From NCBI GenBank assembly GCA_024196135.1, contig JAMQCK010000152.1, positions 1 to 49,225 on the forward strand: a DNA stretch of 49,225 bases. Reading direction: 5' to 3'. The notes under the pieces are model-generated. The model was not told the DNA's origin. It searched no databases and worked only from the letters and a program-made list of their open reading frames with translations. The position numbers were made by a program, and so were the translations under genes. This document shows, piece after piece, positions 29,605-41,841 of the stretch. This stretch comes from Pleurotus ostreatus/Saccharomyces cerevisiae fusant. Lineage: Eukaryota > Opisthokonta. The stretch's first letter is position 1. Each line of letters opens with the position of its first letter.

Positions 29605-31288
29605 ATGGCAACTTGCGTGCAGAACCCCGCAGGCTTTGCGTTTGACAACGCGCTCCGTAATGAAGCCCTCGCTGCGCGTCTTCCCCCTGGCGCAGTGCCC
29701 AATGCGACGAGTACAGGAACGACCATCGTGGGATGTGTGTACAAGGTGTGTGGCAAGTCAGGGCGCGCAATTATTGCGTTGGGGCCACTGCCCATCGGTG
29801 GCCCATCATGCCCTATCTTACGCGCAGAGAGCTTATGCGAGATTTACAGGATGGTATCGTACTAGGCGCAGACACTCGCGCAACTGCAGGACCCATCGTG
29901 GCCGACAAGAACTGCGAGAAGGTTAGGACGCGTCACGCACCGCCTCCCGCTCCATTTATGAACTTCGGTCTTCCCTTCGCCGTCGCTCATCGGTTTCGCA
30001 ATAAGTTGCCTTTCCGAACCTCCATCGAGGAACACCTGGACGAGACTGCAAAATTGCCCTTGTTTATACCACTTCTATGTCGCCGGTAGCCCTCACATCG
30101 CCCCCACATGCGTCCCTAACTTCCCGCTCGGTCTTTCGACTGACGATGTCCTTAGATCCATTACATCGCCTCTAACATTCGCTGCTGCGGAGCCGGCACT
30201 GCCGCCGACACGGAGTTTACGACGAACTTGATCGCCAGTAATGTCGAGGTACGCATGCGCAAGCTACCTTCACGGGAACATTGTTCCTTTTCTCTTCCTT
30301 GCCGTCCATCGTGGCACATTCATCTCTTCCCTGCCCCTTTGCTCATTTTGTACTGCCACTGACTACAGAGCTGACCCGTACTTCCCAGATGCACGCTCTT
30401 ACCACCGGTCGGACACCGCGTGTCGTCACCGCGATGACAATGCTGAAGCAAATGCTGTTCCGCTACCAGGTCAGTAGCCTTACCTTAGCCCTGTAGTCTC
30501 GAACGTTATGTAGGACCACCGCTGAGCGGACTTGCCGTCCATTCGACACCACCACCCTCACACCCTCCCCCTTTTCGGCGAATGGCTTTTGCTCATGCAT
30601 TGCCTTGCTCAGGGACATGTTGGCGCTGCCCTCGTTCTTGGTGGTGTCGACCCTACAGGCGCGCACCTCTTCACCGTCGCCCCGCATGGAAGCACGGATA
30701 AGGTACGTGATCAATACATGCATTGCAAAACCATTTTTCATGACCTTTACCAGCTACCGTACGTGACTATGGGGTCCGGCTCTCTCGCCGCTATGGCCGT
30801 GTTCGAGACGGGCTGGAAGAAAGATATGACGGTATGTGTTTTCTCGATCAAGTTCTCTTCATCGTCGGCGACCAGGCCGTATTCAATATGTCCCCAGCGC
30901 GAGGAAGCCCTAACGCTTGTTACCGCCGCCATCTCAGCGGGTATCTTCAACGATCTTGGGTCGGGGTCCAACGTTGATGCTTGCGTGATCACAAAGGACG
31001 GTGGGTGCTATTCTTTTCCTGCGTGTATTCGCCCGCAAATCCATCTCATCGCTGATACATCAATTAGGCACCGAAATGTTGCGCAACCTCGAGATGCCGA
31101 ACCAACGTGTACAGAAGGAGCGTGCATACAAGTTCCCGAGAGGGACGACGGGTATCAGGAAGTGAGTCATCTTGAGCTGCAAAGGTGAAGCATTCTACAA
31201 CTTTCACTTATCCAGGGAATCTGTTCGCTCGCTCGTCACCTCTGAGAGCGTCAGGCCGCATGGAGACGACGCGATGGATACGTCGTAA
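29605..31288 (+). CDS. PUP1: 20S proteasome subunit beta-2 (trypsin-like activity), 274 aa
   Basis: Catalytic beta ring subunit of the 20S proteasome. Nine exons: 29605-29745, 29850-29921, 30156-30248, 30389-30469, 30613-30702, 30754-30831, 30898-31000, 31068-31161 and 31216-31288. The introns are 51-234 nt and all junctions keep frame. The N-terminal propeptide ends at Gly38, and the mature protein starts with catalytic Thr39 in GTTIVGC. Asp55 in [19 protein letters not shown] corresponds to Asp17 of the mature chain and Lys71 to Lys33. The remaining blocks ([50 protein letters not shown]) are typical of the beta-2/Pup1/PSMB7 group, including the C-terminal extension. The fourth exon start was set at CAG-ATG because it gives the usual Glu-X-His-X-Leu join. 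Confidence 0.93.
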
Positions 31289-31729
31289 AGAATTCGTTGT
31301 GTATTTTAGCATCTGGTGCGAGAGCAAACAATGGCATACATGTATTCTTGCGAGAGCTCGCCTATGGCCTCTACGAGCCTCTACGGAGATCAGGCAATCG
31401 GACACTCGCATGCACTTGCGCATGAGCTCACCCAGGGGCAAGTTATATGTAGCCGCGAAGGTGATTGACGCGTACACGCGCGCTGACTAATTGGATCAGG
31501 CGCCTGTCGCGTACACCCACGACGCGCCCATACTTGCATCTGCCTTTCTTTGAGAACTTGTCGCTTTCACAGGACCTTCTAGTGTCTACTTGAGATCGTG
31601 TGCTTGCTTTGCATAACGTATTATCATCGCGCCACTACCTGGTCAGGGGGGTGAATCCAAAGCGCTAGTAGTCGCACGAGCTTGCTTCAACTCGACCAGT
31701 CTTGTACCGCCAACTCGGCATCTTTACCC
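31289..31729. other. Short intergenic region between PUP1 and the SET gene
   Basis: About 440 bp holding the PUP1 3' region and the SET gene promoter. No gene is seen, and no clear TATA box. Confidence 0.4.
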
Positions 31730-34700
31730 ATGAGCTCACCCCTTCCGAGCTGGAACGCGATGCGCGAGCCAACATCTTCCAGCGTCGCGGACGAGGAGGA
31801 GACAACTAGCAGGAGCAATCCTAGTACGTGAACGTTTTAAGCACTGGAATGTATCTCATGAGATGAACCTCAGATAACACGCCAGCCTCTACGTTAGAAC
31901 CGACTTCACGCGTCGATCGACCGCGTCCACCACCACCGACGCGCCTTCAGCCTCGAGACCCCAACCGAAGTGCCGCCGTAACACGCCCCACCCATCGCGC
32001 CTCTCAGCCGGGGCGCATCAGCTCGGACGAGGAGGATGAAATACCCCCGCCCTTGCTAAGGAAAAGGAAGGGACGAGGGAAACCAACGAAGGAACGCGGA
32101 AGCGAGAGTGTGTCGGCACGCGGTGGTGGTAGCGCGTCAACACCTTCAGAAACTTTCCGGGATTTATTCGGTGCGCCTGCCCTCGCGCAGAATGCGTCCG
32201 GTGCAGCGTCGTCGAACGCCACTCAGTCTCCTGCTTCCGGCGCCCCCCAGCCTGTACCTACAACAATCTGCGCACCGAGCACATCCACTTCCGTCCCATC
32301 GCGCACGCAACCCCCCAAAGAGCCCGTGGGATGGTCTTCGGGCCGTTCGCAGACGGTGCTGGGCGGTTCCTCACGAGGTCCCGTGGAGTCGGCTACCGTG
32401 ACACCAAAGACCCCCGCGACTGCTCCAGGCTTCAAAACGACGGACTCTTCGCGCAAACCTCTTTCACGCCCGCCACCGACGCCTTCGAAGCCGCAGATTC
32501 AGCAGGGTAAGTCCGATATGATCTTGACTAAATATGCGTATCATCTTGAAACCATCGGATTCATCAAGCTAGTCCCTCGATCCTTACCTTACCAAGCTCG
32601 CCCTCCGTTAGCTCTATAATCAGTCCCGCATAACTGACGACGACCGCAGAAGTGATAGACCTCGTAACCTCAGAGGAGGATGAAGCGCCTGTACCTACTT
32701 TCGGGACATCAAGCACTTCCGCTGCGACCGGCTCTGCTCCGCGAACAAGGGGCCGGGATATGCTACCGTCAGTCACGCAGCCAGCGCCTAGCACTCGGCC
32801 CTCTACTTCCTTATCTGCAAGTGCGCGTCAGGAGCGCTCGTCGTCGCGACGCCACTCGACCCAGCTACAGCCTGCCTCGACATCGCAACTTAATTCAACG
32901 CAACCACCCTTTGCATCCCTTTCTGTCGCATCGTCTTCTCAACCGTTCGCTCAGGCTCCAACTGCATCTCAGCCCTCGCAACGCGGTCGTCATCGCCATA
33001 TCATCGATATCGACGACGCCGGGCGGGGAGTGAGCAGGAAGTTAGTAGCCTTCGCCTTCTAGATCGAGCCGAAATTTTATGTTCGCCGTACTGACAAAAA
33101 TGCTTCTTAGAAAGGAACCTCCACCATCGGACAGGGAGGTGATATCCATTAGCGACGATGACGAGAAGAAAGACGAAGAGATTGTGATCACTGGAACGCG
33201 AAATGCGCCATTCAAGGGGGCAAAGCAGCCCACTCGGGATCGCAATGTGAAGGGGAAAGGCAGAGGTCAGTCGTTGCTTTGCGGGTTGAATAACACAAAT
33301 ATGCATGCTCATTCAACCCTTAGCCAAAACCCCATCGAATTCTGATCCTCGCAAGCCGAGCCCTAGCTCCGGTACTGCTAAATACAGGCGTACAACTCGA
33401 TCCAGCAAATACGAGCCTGACAGCGACATTGAAATCATCGATCCGCCGCCGTCGACGTCGGCGAGTGGGAAGGGCGGTGGCAAGGGTAAAGAGACTGAGC
33501 GTCAACACAGAGAGAAGTCGGTTGAACGGAGTGGAAACGGCAAAGATCCTCTTGCTCGTGATGAACGCACATCTTCCCGGAGCCAACCACCCGAACATCT
33601 GTTCCCGTCCGCCGCATACGAGGAGGGTCTGCCTTTCCTCCCAGAACCAGATATTGAGGAGCTCCCGCCGCTCCCCGAGGACGACGATGACGAACCGATG
33701 ACCATCGATGCATCCGTGCCGATTGACGACAAACTCAAAAAAGCCGAGAACTCCATGTCCGTTGACGAACCCGAGCCCTTGCCCGTGCAAAGTGGATTCG
33801 GAACAACGCTTGTCGATAGGCCTGACGACATACTTATGGAGGACAAAGATGACAATTCGATGTCAGTCGACCCGGCGATACCTCGCGGCAATGCATATAT
33901 AGGAAACGAGCAAGATTCCGTTCCTGCAGCTGAATCAGCTCCGTGCAACGACGTGTATGATTCGACACGCCAGTCAGCTTCGCTGGATGTCGACCAGACA
34001 CCTCCACATGACGAGGAAGATCAACTCGACTCAGACGGCCATAGGCTCAACCCGCCGCTGCCGTCGAGGCCTTCTCCTGGCTCGAGTTCTGCTCGTCATG
34101 CGGCCTCTGTCAACCGGTCTCAGAGCATGAGCGCGACGTCCGCCAGCGCACCAAGTAATCTTGCTGTTGAGGCAAAGACGCTGTCCGCCGTGACCCCCTG
34201 TGGCGCGCGCAATGCCATGGCCACGCGAAGGAGCGCAGCTGATTTCTGCGACGCACAGCTTTCAACCAAGGGCAATGCGTCTCGCCATGACACATCACCT
34301 TCTACGAGCGATGCTGGCCCTTCTCGTAGTGGCCGCAGCCTCACGTCAGGTGCTGTTTTGTCGACAGGCGACAAACCCTCCGCGTCCTCGGGCTCAGGAG
34401 GGGCTGCGCTGACCCATTCTACGCCCGTTTTTGAATCGTACGACGACGACGAGCTCTACGCTAACTCGGACAAGGAGGAAGTTATGGGAGCCGTATCTGA
34501 TGGTGGCAAGGGGAAGGGGAGAGCGAATCAGCATAAGCTGGACAGCGGGAAGCTCAAGGAGAGGGAGGGTAACGGCGGAAATCGAGCGTTGGACACGGTA
34601 TGCAGGAACGTATCCTCTTCTCCAAGTCGAAACTCAGACACTTTTGCCCAGGATGAACTTACGACCCGGACAACTGCCTTAAGTATTTCTCCGAGCGCGT

Positions 34701-37700
34701 CTCAGACCACATCAACACCGGCCAGTGGCCCCACAGTCAGTACCCGGCGACCCAGCATCGCGAAAGACTCCGTCGCGGTTGCCCCTGTTTTCACGTCTGT
34801 CTGGCCCGCTAAGTCTGCCGTCGCTCCTGCGCACTCTTTCTCGATGCACGGACCATGGATGTCTACAACATGGATGCAACCACAGCAGCAACAGCCGGCG
34901 GCCATTGCAGCCATGAAAGCGTCTAACAATGCCGCCTCATCGAGCGGCATGACCATGGCAACATCCTCTACTCTCACGGCTGCAATGCCATCTGCACCCG
35001 GTTCGGTGACACAGCCGTTCGACACGGATACATCTCCCCTCCTACCCACGAATGACACCGTGGAGTTGATCGAGGGGCCCGCTCTTTCTCGCAAGCGCTC
35101 TCGCATCCCGTCGGCTAGCCCGTCCCGGCCAGCACCTGCTGAGCGCAATGGAGCCACAGGGAAGCATATTAACGAGCCTCCTGCACGATCGTCACCAACG
35201 GTGCTTCCGATGGCTAGTCGAGTCGCTACGCCGTCCAAATCCCCAATACTCCACATAGACCTTCGCACGCTTCGACAGAATAACCTCGGAAGCACGCCGC
35301 TCAAACTTCTTTCTACACCGAGCAAGGTCGCGGCGCCTGGGGCTGAAGAGACGGACAAGGATGATACGATGCAGAGAGCACCTACGCATAGCATGTCGCT
35401 GCTGCACGGTCGCACGGTAACGCCGCATGGACCATCTCCACCACTGGTGGAAGCTTGTCCGTCCATGCCTAGCACCAAACCAAGTGCAGAGCAGGTTCAG
35501 GGTCCTCAGGAGACAGTGGATGCTCAGGAAAACCAGTCCCTGACTGCGGATTTTCCTCTAGCAGGGCCTATCGTCCAGCTTGCTAGCATCGGTCAGTGTG
35601 CGCCCACAGCCTCCGATGATAGCGACGAGGAATTCGATCCTATACCGTACTATGGCAAACGCAAGCGAGCGTCGACGACTTCGGATAGCACGCCTGCGCC
35701 GGCCGACAAGAGCAACGAGGACGCTGGCAGAAGTGTGGCGAGCAAAGGCAAGGCGCGCGCCGTTGAAGCAGACAACCATACAGTGTCCGGCGACGAAGGA
35801 GAGTACAGCGAAGCTGTCAACGACGATGCCAATGCAGAGTCTTCCGATAACCAGCCCTCTGTGCCCGAAAGTGAACCACGACCTGCTTACCCACGTTATT
35901 CCAAGCCTGTAGCTCGGAAGTCCGCAGGGGGGCGCCTTCCACGCCTGCGCTTACCTTCGACTACAATCGACGCCTCCTCACGAGACACCAATAGTGATCT
36001 GCATCCATCATCTTCGGCCCCGCGAGCCGCGCCGCCTTTGCCAAGTCGCTGGAATCGTGTACGACCTGTTGCGCGCAAGAGCACCGGCGGAAAACCTCCC
36101 GTCTCATCGAGTGTCACTGCTTCTATTTTGTCCAGTGCCGCACATCCGGCGACAATTCGATATCCATCGTCGGATACGAAATCAGACATGTGAGTCAATA
36201 TTGAGCGCTGGTCCTTCATAGAGTATGCAAGCTGAACGTCTTACAGCGATCCTCGGGATCAAGGTGACCTGGCAGGCGCGATCAACAACAATTCCACTCC
36301 GAGCCCGAAGCCCCCACCTCACAAGCGTCGGCGCGTGGAGGCAAAAGAGGCCACAACAGGCCCTGGCCGCTCATTCCAACCCAGAGCTACTGTTGCTGAA
36401 ACCATATCACTTTTGACCAGCGATGAAGAGGGGTCGACATCCAATTCTCCGCCTCGCGTGCATAATTCAGATGACGGGGATGCCGTACGTCTCCTTTCTC
36501 GTCGTTCTTGCGCCACATGTCAATGTGATCACTCCCCAGGAGAGCGTTGCACATATGCTGGAATCTACACCACCTACGACCGACACGGCTCCAAATTCGA
36601 CCGCGAGCGCAGGGAACGGCGTCATGCAAACTGCGAGAAAGATAGTGGGAGCTGCCTGCAATGTCTTAAAGGAACCCTACAACGCTGTGAAGGGGCAGGT
36701 TCTAGGTGTCGTCCACTACGACCAGCGGTCCTCGGAAGGCGAATCATCACGGCCGTCGTCTTCTGAACCAAGTACTCGATCGGTGGATGAGCGTGCTCAG
36801 CGCAACCGAAGCAATCCCGACCCCTTCGCTAGCGCAGGCTCAGAAAGTGGTCAGTCCCTGCACCAGTAAGACGACTTTTTCATCTGATCACATGCAGATT
36901 TTCAAGGCTCAGCCGGTGACGATTCTGAAGGACCCAGTACTCAGCGTCGGAATCTTCGTCGCAGGCGCAAGACCGTCAATTACGCAGAAATCCCACTGTC
37001 AGTCGAGCAAGACTCCGATGGAACTCAGAGCATCCGTGCGCGATCGCCTGAACGCTCTGTATGTTTGCTTGAGGCCCCTTCAACAGATACTGATTGAAGT
37101 TCCATCAGGACGACTCTACTTCTCACCAACCACCACCTTTGCCGTCCCGCATGCGACGGGTCCATGTAATGACGTGGGCTAAGCGTGTACAGGAGCTGCG
37201 CAAAGAACCGCCACCTTACTTCAAGTCAAAGAACATACCACATCGCTTGGAGGATAGTGTCAACTACATGTCTCTTCGAGAGAGAAATCAGGTGCGTTAC
37301 GCCGTGTACCGGTCAAATTCTACCCAAACCTGTCTCCACCTGCGCAGACGCACGCGATGGGCCCCGTTTACTGGGCTCTCGCGTTCTCGCATGCCAGCGT
37401 GTTCAACGATGTGAGGCTAATCCCGCTCCTCCTTCGCTCTGTCAGTCTATGTGCCTGCTTCATGTGGAATGCTGACGCATCGTTCAGGACGGCATCCGAT
37501 TCATGTTGGAGGAATGTATCAAGGATGCCGATCGTGAGGAGCGCCTTCCAGGCTCGGGTCGGTGCTGCGTTGCCGCTCATATTCGCTGCTGAATTGTGAT
37601 TGCAGCTGGCCCTTTGCCACCACCGATGCGCATTATCAACGAGGTCGACGGCGATGCAACGCCCCCTTGGGAATTCCACTACTCAAACGTAATGTGGCAT

Positions 37701-39009
37701 GGCAAGCACGTCCCCAAGCCCAATCGCAAGGACCGGGTTGGCTGCGGGTACAATTTATTTTCCAATTTGTATGTTGCTCGGACTAACGCACGTGCAGCTG
37801 CATCGGCGATTGTAGTAGCAACCGCTATTGCGCTTGCTTGAAGGAGCAACGTCGATGGACAGAGACCTGGGGGCTCAAGGGCTTTGCCTACGACAAAGAC
37901 AAGCGTCTTATCATATTCGAACAGCTTCCCGTCTTTGAGTGTAACGAACTCTGCGGATGCGATGACAACTGCCGCAATCGCGTCAGTGATCCAGGCTTTC
38001 ATCTATGACTGTGTTCTCATTCCCCTGCAGGTCGTTCAGCATGGCCGACGGATGCCATTGCTCATCAAGAAGACAAAGCACAAGGGATGGGGTGTCTTTA
38101 ACGGTGCGAAGAAGATCAGATCAGGCGAATTCATTGGCATATATGCGGGGGAGCTGCTGGACGAAAGGGAGTCACACAGGCGCGGCCTGTAAGTCGATGG
38201 TCCTTCGAGAACGCCAAGTTGCTCACTTTCCCTTCCACGCCCAGAAAGTACAACAGGTTCGGCCGAACCTACCTTTTGGACCTAGACTTCTGGTGGTGTC
38301 GTCGTAACGACAGGACACAAGCGCCCCAGCCGAAGCCCGGTCCCCATGCAAAGGAGGATAGCCCAGGGGGCAAGACGAAGAAGAAAGGACGCACGAGAAA
38401 GCAATCATCGCAAGACCCCGAGGAGCGACCGGAAGAAGAGCTCGTCGTGGAAGAAGACGATGCCCCGGGCTGGGAGCCCTTATACACCGTCGACGCGTAC
38501 CACGCCGGCAATGTGAGCACGTCGTTGCTGTTGTCGAATTCTGCCTACTGATGTATCCTGCAGTTCACGCGCTTCTTCAACCACTCTTGCGACCCCAATC
38601 TCATCACGACGGGGGTATACGTGAGCGAGGTGCGTGTCCTCACTTGGTGTCTGTAGCGTTCTGGCTACCTTCATTGGCCCCTCCTAAACCTTCGCCGTCC
38701 CTGCCGCCTCTTGCCTTTCCCGCACAACTTCTTGCTCACATTCGACCTCGATTACAGGCCAACGTCGACAAACCCCTCGTCTGCTTTTTCGCCTGTCGAG
38801 ACATCGCCCCCGATGAAGAGCTCACGTTCAACTATCGCGGCGCCGATGACGACGGCCCTCAGGACGGGCCCGCGACCGTCCATTCCGACGAGGTCTACGC
38901 GAAGTGCCTCTGCGGGGCGGCGAACTGCACGGGTACGTTCTTTCGCGTCCATCGCGGCAATGTCATGGCGGCTGACGATCTCGCAGGAACCATGTTCAAT
39001 TCGAGATGA
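31730..39009 (+). CDS. SUV39/Clr4-class histone H3 lysine-9 methyltransferase (pre-SET, SET, post-SET), about 2059 aa
   Basis: Exons: 31730-31823, 31874-32506, 32650-33040, 33111-33265, 33324-36189, 36247-36484, 36540-36849, 36898-37058, 37109-37291, 37348-37410, 37488-37557, 37606-37747, 37798-37981, 38031-38188, 38245-38512, 38564-38629, 38758-38932, 38987-39009; lengths total 6180 nt. The N-terminal ~1600 residues are disordered, Ser/Pro/Asp-rich, with no chromodomain seen. They hold SUMO-interaction-like motifs (VIDLV 244-248, VISIS 383-387, IEIID 460-464, ISLL 1433-1436), H3-tail-like ARKSAGGR and ARKSTGGK (Lys1290, Lys1343) and a KRRRV nuclear signal (1406-1410). Pre-SET has nine Cys (VGCGCIGDC, RYCAC, FECNELCGCDDNC). 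SET has KGWGVF, NHSCDPN and ELTFNY (usually ELTFDY) and a charged insert of about 80 residues. Post-SET reads KCLCGAANC. Expected role: nuclear heterochromatin H3K9 methylation. Confidence 0.85.
35912..35935 (+). other. H3-tail-like motif ARKSAGGR in the methyltransferase
   Basis: Encodes ARKSAGGR; Lys at codon 1290 aligns with H3 Lys9. It differs from H3 7-14 at two positions (T to A, K to R). Confidence 0.8.
36071..36094 (+). other. Exact H3 residues 7-14 mimic ARKSTGGK in the methyltransferase
   Basis: Encodes ARKSTGGK, identical to residues 7-14 of histone H3; Lys at codon 1343 aligns with H3 Lys9. Confidence 0.85.
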
Positions 39010-39712
39010 AAGCGTTCAATTAGAGGTGACGGATCACTGCGCAGGGAAGATTGTGGATTCGCTTCGTTATTCGCAAGCAATATACCAGGATAACATTCTC
39101 GGAATACCACGTCGAGCCTAGGATACCCCTCGCATGGTTGTTGGTAGCTTGAGGACTGGAGGAGTTGCTGGTAGCTTGATGACCTATGGACACATGTCTG
39201 CTTGCTGGGCTCCCCTCGATTGGTAGATTGCCAACACCGTCCGGAGCGACATGACTGCATGAGTTCATTTCGCTGAACATCGACGACCATGAGCTCGTCC
39301 TCCTTAAGTCGCGTCACCACTTCCTTCGCACCGCAAACAAGGACCTGGTCAATATATTGAGGGTTTACGACGCAAGGAACCTGCTTCAAAGTCGACGCGG
39401 GAAGCCTACTTGAGACTCGATTTAGACTCGAGATCGCAACTGGACACACATGGTGTACTTGCGAGTCTTATGCACGTCCACGCCTACCGTCTTCGTCAAC
39501 ACTTGCCAGTCCAGTCGAACAGCACAAGACAGCAGATCATTAACAGCTTCATTCATCGTGGTAAATCAGTACCGTAATTTTAGTCGTAGGGAGGGGTAGA
39601 AAACACGCCAAGGTCGCCCTCTGTACCGCACAGCGCACACGAACGAGCCCCGACAATGTCTCTTGCTACCCATTCCCTTCTCCCTTCACTCTACCACATC
39701 CCATTCCCCCCT
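39010..39712. other. Convergent intergenic region
   Basis: About 700 bp between the 3' ends of the SET gene (+) and the sphingolipid methyltransferase (-). Open frames at 38895-39449 and 39020-39280 on the minus strand are antisense or spurious; no known domain. Confidence 0.45.
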
Positions 39713-41841
39713 CTAAAACTCCGGATCATCGTCAATCGGCACCAGCTCATGGTCCGACTGCACATGAATCCCATGCTGGCTCGCAATCCCCTCCACCCTC
39801 GGGTACGCGTTCAAGTTCTTGTGCAGCGTAATCTGGAACAAGCTCGCGCTCCCCTGCCGGCTCGCAATGACGCTCCACGCGAGGAAGAAGGCCCAGACGC
39901 GGAACCAGCGCTCGCCGTACTTGGCGAGCACCTTCTCCTTGTTCGCCAGCCAGTTCTCGTACCAGCGCCAGAGGGTCGCGGAGTAGTGGCAGCCGAGGAC
40001 GTCGACGGACTTGACTTCGAAGCCTGGCGTGGGGTGTCAGTGCGGAGTGCGAGTAGAGGGGTAAAGGGTTGGCGATGGTGGACAGAAGGAAGAATTGGCG
40101 ATAGGGGAGACTCACCAGCTTGCTCGAGCTTGTTGATAACCCAGCCCAGCGCGCACGACGCATCGGCACCCGGGAAGACATACTTGTTCATGAACAGGCC
40201 CCTATGAGGAAAAGAGGGTCAGCATAGGCTCACAAAACGCACAAGATCGTCCAGTCAAAGTCATATAAACGAAAATATCGCCATCAGCAAGCGCTTGCAG
40301 ATAGAAAGACACACAACGAAGCCCAGAGACCCCGCAATCATACAACCGCCACCACCACCCGCTAGCTCTGACGAAAGCACAAAAAACCGCACTCACCAAA
40401 CCAGATCCTCGAACTGCCAGCGCGCACGGATGCCAGACACTTGGAAGAAGAACGTGCCGTCGTCCTCGAGCAGGTTGTACACCTGGTTCAGGAAGACGTG
40501 GTACCGACGGACGCCGACGTGCTGGGAGAGGGTCAGTAACGTGCATGTACGCGTAGAGGGAGAAATGGGTAGGCTCGGGACAGCGGAGGTAAAGGAAGCA
40601 AAGTGAAGGGAGAGCGGGAGAGCATGCAAGGAATAGCGGTCGCTGGAACTCACCTCAGCCATCTCCAAGCTCACGATCTTGTCAAACTTCTTGCCGGCCG
40701 GGATCTCGCGGTAGTCGTGGCAGAGGATGCGCGCCTGGTCCGGGGTGAGCTAGACGGTGAAGCGTCAGTGACTGCGACCCTAGCCAAGAACAAGAACACG
40801 CACTCCAGCCTTCGCAATCCGCTCCGTGCCGAACGCCGCCTGCTCGCGCGCGAGGGTGACACCAGTCGCGTCGACGCCGTAGTTCTTCGCCGCGTAGGCC
40901 GTGAGCGTGCCCCAGCCGCATCCAATGTCCAGAAGACTATGGGATTGGATATTAGCGTATGCAAGTGAAGGATGTGTACGAATGGCGCTCACGTCTCGCC
41001 CGGCTTCAACCCCAGTTTCTCGCACACCAGCTGCAGCTTGTTGTCCTGGAGCTCCTCAAGCGTCTCCTTCCGCGTCGGGTCGCGGATGACACCAGACGTG
41101 TAGATCATGCGCGGGCCGAGGAACCAATAGTAAAAGTCGTTGCCGCGGTCGTAGTTGTCGCGGATCTGGTTCTCGTCCTGGTTCTGCGAGTGCATGATGA
41201 CCTCGGGGAAGAAGTTGCAGAAGACATAGCGGAAGAGCTCGTAGGTGAACTCGAAGGACGCGAACTCTTGCCGGTGCTCGAGCGTCTCCAGGACGTCGCC
41301 TATAGCAAGGGTGAGTACGGTGCGAAGAGGACAGCTCATAGCACGCACCCTTAAAGTCAACCTTGCCGTCGAAGTAGGCGTCGTGCAGGATCTGCATCGG
41401 CACCTTCTTGTCCTTCCACTCCTCCGCAAACGCCGCGTCCCTAATCTCGAAGAACTCCTCCAGCGGCTTCCGCTCCACCGGCACCTTCTCGTCCAGCCTC
41501 GGGCCCACCTTGCTGATGACCCACCAGTACGCGACTGCGACCGGGAAGCCGAGCAGGGCAAACAGCAGCAGGTACGTCTTGAACCCGAACGTCGGCTGGA
41601 AGCCGAACAGCGTGGTGGTGACGACAGAGATGGGCCAGAAGAGCAGCGGGAGCACGAACGCCTTGACGAGCCACGGCGTCGCGACGATGATGCCCCAAAA
41701 GTGCAGGTTGTTGAACGCCGCGTTCCCCTCCGCGAGCGAGACGAGCGGCGGGGAGTGCACCGTCGGGCTCACAAACGTGCGGGGCGGCTTGGGCGCGCCG
41801 GGGCGCAGCGCGGGCGGCGGGGAGGCGGGTGGGGCGGACAT
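39713..41841 (-). CDS. MTS1: Sphingolipid C9-methyltransferase, 516 aa
   Basis: Adds the C9 methyl branch to the sphingoid base of fungal glucosylceramide using S-adenosylmethionine; membrane-bound and related to cyclopropane fatty acid synthases. Exons on the minus strand: 41841-41349, 41299-40993, 40936-40804, 40749-40654, 40521-40397, 40201-40116 and 40023-39713, with introns of 49-195 nt and all frames kept. I used the second in-frame ATG ([12 protein letters not shown]); an upstream ATG would add 13 residues. Two hydrophobic segments lie near residues 45-100 ([20 protein letters not shown] and [20 protein letters not shown]). The cyclopropane-synthase-like core has [23 protein letters not shown] motif I is [11 protein letters not shown], followed by [12 protein letters not shown]. 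The C-terminus [10 protein letters not shown] and length fit the fungal family. Confidence 0.9.

Noticed and set aside
38933..39009. Read-through C-terminus after CLCGAANCTG in the SET protein
   Set aside because: Splicing out 38933-38986 (GTACGT to CAG) gives a shorter, family-like post-SET ending; the unspliced reading remains possible.
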